Below the pieces are notes generated by a model, which was not told the origin of the DNA, did no database searches, and was given only the letters and a program-made list of their open reading frames with translations. A stretch of DNA of 64,000 nt, taken from the NCBI RefSeq assembly GCF_003711515.1, contig NW_021167083.1:1500481-1564480 (forward strand), written 5' to 3'. The position numbers and the translations under genes are program-made. Positions 59,167 to 64,000 of this stretch are shown piece by piece; the first letter of the stretch is position 1; each line of letters starts with the position of its first letter. The stretch comes from Sodiomyces alkalinus F11. Taxonomy: Eukaryota; Ascomycota; Sordariomycetes; Glomerellales; Plectosphaerellaceae.

Positions 59167-61189
59167 TCAGGCGCTGACCCTGGCCCTGGCATCGACGCCC
59201 TGAGCAGCCGCCGCCCGGGCCTCGCGGTCCAGCAAGGTGTCGATGACGCCCACGCCGTCGTCGTAGTCGGCAGCGGCCTTGATCTCCTTCTTCGCCTCGG
59301 CGATGCCCAGCTGTTCGTCCGTCCAGAGCGGCTTCTCGGCCGCCGCCTCGGGCTCGCCCACGCCGAGGAACCCTCCCTCGGCAGCCCAGGCCGAGGTCCG
59401 CTTGATGTCGAGCTTGGTCCAGATCTCGTCGATGGCCTCGACCAGCTGATCGCGGTACTCCTTGGTGTGGCCCGGCGTGGGCGTGATGCGCAGCCGCTCC
59501 TGTCCGACGGGCACGGTGGGGTAGTTGATCGACTGCACGTAGATCTGGTAGTCGTGCAGCAGCATGTCGGACGCCTTCTTGGCCAGCTCGGCGTTGCCCA
59601 CCAGGATGGGCACGATGTGCGACGGGTTGGGGATCACGGGGATGTCCCGCTGCCCGAGCGCCTCCTTCACCGCCCGCGTGTGCAGCTGCTGCAGCCGGCG
59701 GTCGCCCGCGTGCTCCATCTGGTACTCGATCGCCGCCTGCGCACCGGCCATGGTGGCCGGCGGCAGCGTCGTCGTGAAAATAAACCCGGGCGCGAGGGAC
59801 CGGATCATGTCGACAAACTTGGCGTTGCCGGCGATGTAGCCGCCCACACAGCCGTACGCCTTGCCCAGCGTGCCCGTGATGATGTCCACGCGGTCCTGGA
59901 TCGTGCCCCTGGGCCGGCCCTGGCGGTGGGCTTCAAAGTCGAGGTGCTCGGCCACGCCGGCACCGTGCGGGCCGTACATGCCCACGGCGTGCACTTCATC
60001 GAGGAAGGTAATGGCTCCGTACTTGTCCGCGAGGTCGCAGATGGCCTCGATGGGCCCGATGGAGCCGCACATGCTGTATACGGATTCAAAGGCGATGATC
60101 TTGGGCACATGAAGGGGGAGCGATGCCAGCTTCGCCTCGAGATCGGCCACGTCGTTGTGCTTGAAGACGATCTTCTTGGTGCCGGAATGGCGAATGCCCT
60201 GGATCATGGAGGCGTGGTTCAGGCTGTCGGAGAGAATGACGCAGTCGGGCAGCTTGCTGCCGAGCGTAGCCAGGGTCGCGTCGTTGGCGACGTAGCAGGA
60301 GCTGAACACCAGGGCGGCCTCCTTGGCGTGCAGTTTGGCGACGGTCGCCTCTAGCTCGACGGCGTGCTTGTTGTGGCCGGAAATGTTCCGCGTGCCACCG
60401 GCTCCAGCGCCGTACTCGTCTAGGGTCTCGTGCATCCTGCGTAAGACTTGTGGGTTCCTGCCCATGCCCAGGTAGTCGTTCGCGCACCAGACCGTGACGT
60501 GATGGTCCTTTTCGGCCATGTGGGCGCGAGGAAATTCCTTGGCCAGACGGTTAATGTTGTTGAAGTAGCGGTACGACTTGTCCTTGTGCTTCTTCCCGAG
60601 CTCGTGCTCGTAAAAGGCGTCATAATTGAACTTGACCTTGGCAGCGTCCAAGATGGCAGATTCACCGGGACGAATGGGGGCGAAGCTACGGGGGATCTTG
60701 ACTATTTTGATGGAGGCGAGAAGTTAGCAAGAGACATCTAGACCCTATATAATAATAAAAAGAGAGGGAAAAAAAAGGAAAAAAAAGGAGACGGAGAGAG
60801 GGAAAGAGAAACTAGAGAGACCAACCAGTAGTATCACGACCACCGACCAGGGTCGGCTCAACGTTCTCGACAGGGCGAGCCTCATGAACGCTGCTGGTAT
60901 GGATCTTGGCCTTGGCCGACTTGGAGTGCCCGCTCATGGCCCGAATGCCTGCGACCAGCGAGGCGCCGGGAAACCCGGCACCGAGGCCATGGTGACCCGA
61001 CCGGACCGTAAGGGCCTTCCCCATGATGGGGCAGCGGTGAGCAAGCAGCTGCAGCTTGGACATGGTGCCGCCGCAGGGGGAGGCAGGAGCCCGGGGACGG
61101 GCCGAGGTCGACAGGGCGCGAAGTTTGGCGGGGGAGGCGTTCTTCAGAAACGGGCACAGGGCCTTGGACTGGTGAAGTGCGGCCTCCAT
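59167..61189 (-). CDS. hem1: 5-aminolevulinate synthase, mitochondrial
   Basis: This PLP enzyme condenses glycine and succinyl-CoA to 5-aminolevulinate, the first step of haem synthesis in the matrix. Two exons, 61189-60826 and 60701-59167, joined in phase 1 across a 124-bp intron, give 632 residues. The leader carries two Cys-Pro haem regulatory motifs, L-C-P-F-L at residues 11-15 and R-C-P-I-M at 52-56, as in other fungal ALAS. The catalytic core shows [23 protein letters not shown] and the PLP-lysine motif G-T-L-G-K-A-Y-G with Lys402. R-I-T-P-T-P-G-H follows near the C-terminus. The first ATG gives the full conserved leader. Confidence 0.97.
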
Positions 61190-63125
61190 GACGGGCGAAT
61201 ATCAATGGGAGGAAGGAAGTCGTCAATTCGGTCTCGAAATTTGGTGAGTAATAATTCCCGAGCTGTGCTGCGTACAGCGGTAGATTTTTTAATGTTTTTT
61301 TTTTGGTCTTTTTCTCTTTTCTTCAAAAGGCGAAGCTGGCTGCCACGAATGGCAGAGAGCGAAGAGTCGGACGAGGGGACAAAACGACAGTGTTCTCTCA
61401 GCGGAGTGAAAACGAAGCAAGAGACGAAATCATAGAATGCACTCCAGTAGGTGTTGTTAAATAATGGTTGAGGGAATGGGAGGAGGAGAAACAAAACGCG
61501 GGATAAGAAGAAAAAGGAAAGGGGGACCAAGTTGTGCCGTCTGCAGAATTACCACATAATTACTGTGGTACGGTACGAAAGTAGTACTTAACGGAAGTAA
61601 CGACCAGTAACGACTCGAGACTTGAGGGGGTTTACAGCAGTCAGAGAAAAGTCACGGGAAACTTGTGATGAACCTCGGACGTGGCTTTTCGACGGTTTTC
61701 CTTTCTTCTCTGACGAGTGCGCTTTCCCCATCAGCGTTGACCAGTGCGCCACACAGCGTCGGGATGCATTCGGGATCTGGGATTTTGGCGGGGACACTGG
61801 AGCTGGAACATCGAAGGAACAGGGGGCGGATGCCCCTCCGCAGTCAAAAACGTCTTGAGCGGGATGCCCTAGCCCGATTGGTTTTAAAGGGTACTCGTAT
61901 ATATGGTAGACATGTATCTTAATAGCTGCCCCTGCATCTTATATAAGGGGTAAAGTGAGACTTGAAAGCTATGTACCCTACCTATTATACGAGAGATCTC
62001 GGACCACCAATCATTCGTGCATTGGTTGACTCCGCAATTCGTTCTACGAAGTATCAAGTACCTCACCGCACTTACCGAAAATTCGGGGAAATTTGTGCGA
62101 GTACAAGCTCTCCCATTTGTGTACCTACTCCGATGTACCATCTCCGAGCTCGCCATTTCAACTCTTTTCAACCATTCACAGGCCAGCGGTTTGTGTGCCA
62201 TTTTCGGAAGCGTCCATTTCCATCTTCTGATTGGCTCATCAGTTCAATCTTTAGTCATCTTTTTCCGCCGAGGCACGGGAGACAATGAACGTCTTCTTAT
62301 TAGTCAGATGGACAATGTTCTGGACGAATCCTCTCGAAAGTCCATCTACCGTGTAATTACACGTGTACAACGTATTTTCGATATTCTTCCATCTCCTAAA
62401 CCTCCCGCCTCTGATCTTCCGATCCTCAACTTTTAAATAGGTAAGTGATGGACAATTCCCAACGCCACATCCTAGTGTACATTCAGCTACGCGCGCCGAG
62501 TATTATCCACTTAACTGGAATGAAAAAACGGGTATCTAGATACAACCGCGGCCAATCATTGCCCTCTTCCCTGAACGCCCTCGCCATCCTAAAGCTATGC
62601 GCAGCGAAGCAAGAAATCATTCCATGGAAGAACCACATTGCGCCCCTCCGTTGCACCAACGTGTCCCCCAGACCCCTTTCCTCTTTGCATGCCCGTCCTA
62701 CTAGCCCGGCGCCACCCAAAAAATCATCCGTCTCACTGTTGGTCCTCAACCGCGCGGTTCGCCCATGACGGCAACTTGGGCTGGCGTCGTTGCCGACGAG
62801 CCGCAAGCTCACGCATCACCTGCAGATCTTCCTCCGCCTGGGGGTTCCTCCTCGTCCCTTCCGCTTCCGTGACGCTGGCCGACCGATGCAGTACGTGTCC
62901 GAGGTTCTGTCCATTCGCCTGTCGTTAGCCCATGGTCAAGTCAACCAAAACCTTGGTGAAAAAAGGAGGTATCAATCAGTAAAAGGTAAAACAAATATAC
63001 GTAATGCCGTCCTTTCCCATCCATTAGATGTAAACGGGGGCAATCCGACATGTTGCAAAGAAAAGAGAAAGAGAAGGAAAAAAAAAATAGGAGGAGGTGG
63101 AGCAAAAGGTTTCGCTTTGCCATGT
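61190..63125. other. Spacer with ALAS promoter, no supported gene
   Basis: 1.9 kb. The ALAS upstream region has a T-rich run near 61,287-61,324. From 61,860 to 62,800 the DNA has lower GC and mixed codon texture. The longest frame (62,017-62,436, 139 codons) has no recognisable domain and weak codon bias. A purine-rich run lies at 63,058-63,092 just beyond the stop of the next gene. CpA and TpG are normal, so this is not RIP DNA. Confidence 0.5.
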
Positions 63126-64000
63126 TCATACATTTGGATCCTGTGGCCGTTGCATCGCCTTGCCCGCTTCATCTCGGAACTCGGCCGCATCCATCTGCTC
63201 CAGCGTCTCCACGCGCTGTTGCAGATCCTCGTCGAGCGCCTTGGCGGCAAAGTCGGGGGCCACGAGCCCGCTAAGCAGCGCCACGGTAAATCTCCTAGAT
63301 TTACTAGCCAGCTTGTTGAGCGACTTCCACTGCGAAAGGCAGGGAAGACTCCCCAACGGTGCCAGCAGTGCCTGGATCGACCCCGAAACGGCGCTCACTC
63401 TTTCGCCGGACACATCCAGCCCCGGCGGGACGTAATCGGCCTTGTCGATGCGCAAAAGTAGCGCGTGGCCCAAGTAGCCTTCGAAGACGACGATTTGCTC
63501 CTGAATGTCGGGATTGCGCGTGGACCCGGCAGGCCCGGACGCCGGTGCTTCCGGGGAACGCGAAGCCGCGGCCGGTGCCTTGAGCGGCGTGCTGCGACTC
63601 GCCCAGGAGTCGTCTTGCCGCGCCGACATGGACGTGTTCCTCCCTGCTATGGGCATGGCGAGCGGCGATGGTGCTGGTCCGGTTGGTGGTGTTCCGGCCG
63701 CTGTCATCGTCATTTGCGGCGGAGATCCTGGTCCCGGTTGGGGTTCGGGGGCTTGGCTGGGAATGTCACTTGGCGTCCCAACGCCGCTCTGTACAGTACC
63801 ATCGATAGGAAGTCCGAGGGCCCGTTTCAGTATACCGCTCAACGGCGTCGCAACGCGTCTCTGTATCATGCTCAGGGGCCCGGGACCGGGACCGGGACCA
63901 GGAGCCGCAGCCGCAGCCGCAGCCGCGGTTCCAAGCGTGGACGGATGGCCGAGTGGAATCGTGCTCGCCATCAAGGGGCCACCTGCCGGCTGCCCGAATA
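63126..64000 (-). CDS. C-terminal part of an unrecognised protein (runs off the right edge)
   Basis: The frame is open from the window edge (first full codon at 63,998) to the stop at 63,126-63,128, about 290 residues. The ATG at 63,971 is preceded by ten open in-frame codons, so the true start is probably outside the window. The visible N-terminal half is Pro/Ala/Gly-rich and probably disordered, with A8 and G-P repeats. The last 120 residues look folded (E-Q-I-V-V-F-E-G-Y-L-G-H-A-L-L-L-R-I-D-K). They end in a helix with a short coiled coil (L-Q-Q-R-V-E-T-L-E-Q-M). I do not recognise the family. Strong GC3 bias supports a real gene. Confidence 0.7.
   Translation of the reverse strand, partial: FGQPAGGPLMASTIPLGHPSTLGTAAAAAAAAPGPGPGPGPLSMIQRRVATPLSGILKRALGLPIDGTVQSGVGTPSDIPSQAPEPQPGPGSPPQMTMTAAGTPPTGPAPSPLAMPIAGRNTSMSARQDDSWASRSTPLKAPAAASRSPEAPASGPAGSTRNPDIQEQIVVFEGYLGHALLLRIDKADYVPPGLDVSGERVSAVSGSIQALLAPLGSLPCLSQWKSLNKLASKSRRFTVALLSGLVAPDFAAKALDEDLQQRVETLEQMDAAEFRDEAGKAMQRPQDPNV

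Noticed and set aside
62017..62436. 139-codon frame in the ALAS/right-edge spacer
   Set aside because: It lacks the GC3 bias of real genes here and has no recognisable motif. Several overlapping frames of similar length exist in the same stretch.

Overview
The window is nuclear DNA of a filamentous ascomycete (Pezizomycotina, most likely a Sordariomycete). Evidence for this is the genes with few short introns (54-130 bp, GT...AG, CTGAC/CTAAC branch sites), the GC-rich third codon positions, the typical fungal proteins (Zn2Cys6 factor, alternative NADH dehydrogenase, bifunctional Thi6, CTK3) and a 14.4 kb stretch carrying the signature of repeat-induced point mutation (RIP). The species was not determined.

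Left part, 1 to about 14,440: a RIP-mutated transposon graveyard. CpA and TpG are almost gone and TpA is in great excess, yet CpG is plentiful, so the first kilobases are not strongly AT-rich. Inside are a Tad1-like LINE relic (+, cut by the window edge), an unrecognised RIP-masked reading frame (-), a Ty1/copia relic (+) with integrase, reverse transcriptase and RNase H remnants, and a candidate class II element (9,124-14,307) bounded by inverted copies of an 11-bp repeat. That element holds remnants of a MULE-like transposase on the minus strand.

Right part, 15,042 to 64,000: ordinary gene-dense euchromatin with 14 genes, the last one cut by the window edge. In order: HAT1 (+), pyrroline-5-carboxylate reductase (-), CTD kinase subunit CTK3 (+), mitochondrial ribosomal protein L12 (-), midasin MDN1 (+, 15.6 kb), type II NADH dehydrogenase (-), UTP10 (-), IAH1-type SGNH esterase (+), an uncharacterised protein with a retropepsin-like but probably dead domain (+), an isochorismatase-family hydrolase (+), THI6 (-), a Zn2Cys6 transcription factor (-), 5-aminolevulinate synthase (-) and the C-terminal part of an unrecognised protein (-).

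The genes are independent housekeeping genes, not a pathway cluster. Two very large ribosome-assembly proteins, MDN1 (60S maturation) and UTP10 (90S/SSU processome), lie 2.8 kb apart with one gene between them. MDN1 shares a short divergent promoter with the mitoribosomal L12 gene. Several products are mitochondrial (L12, NADH dehydrogenase, ALAS, perhaps one isochorismatase form). No tRNA, rRNA, CRISPR or secondary-metabolite cluster was seen. Exon borders were set by hand from splice consensus, frame continuity and family similarity.
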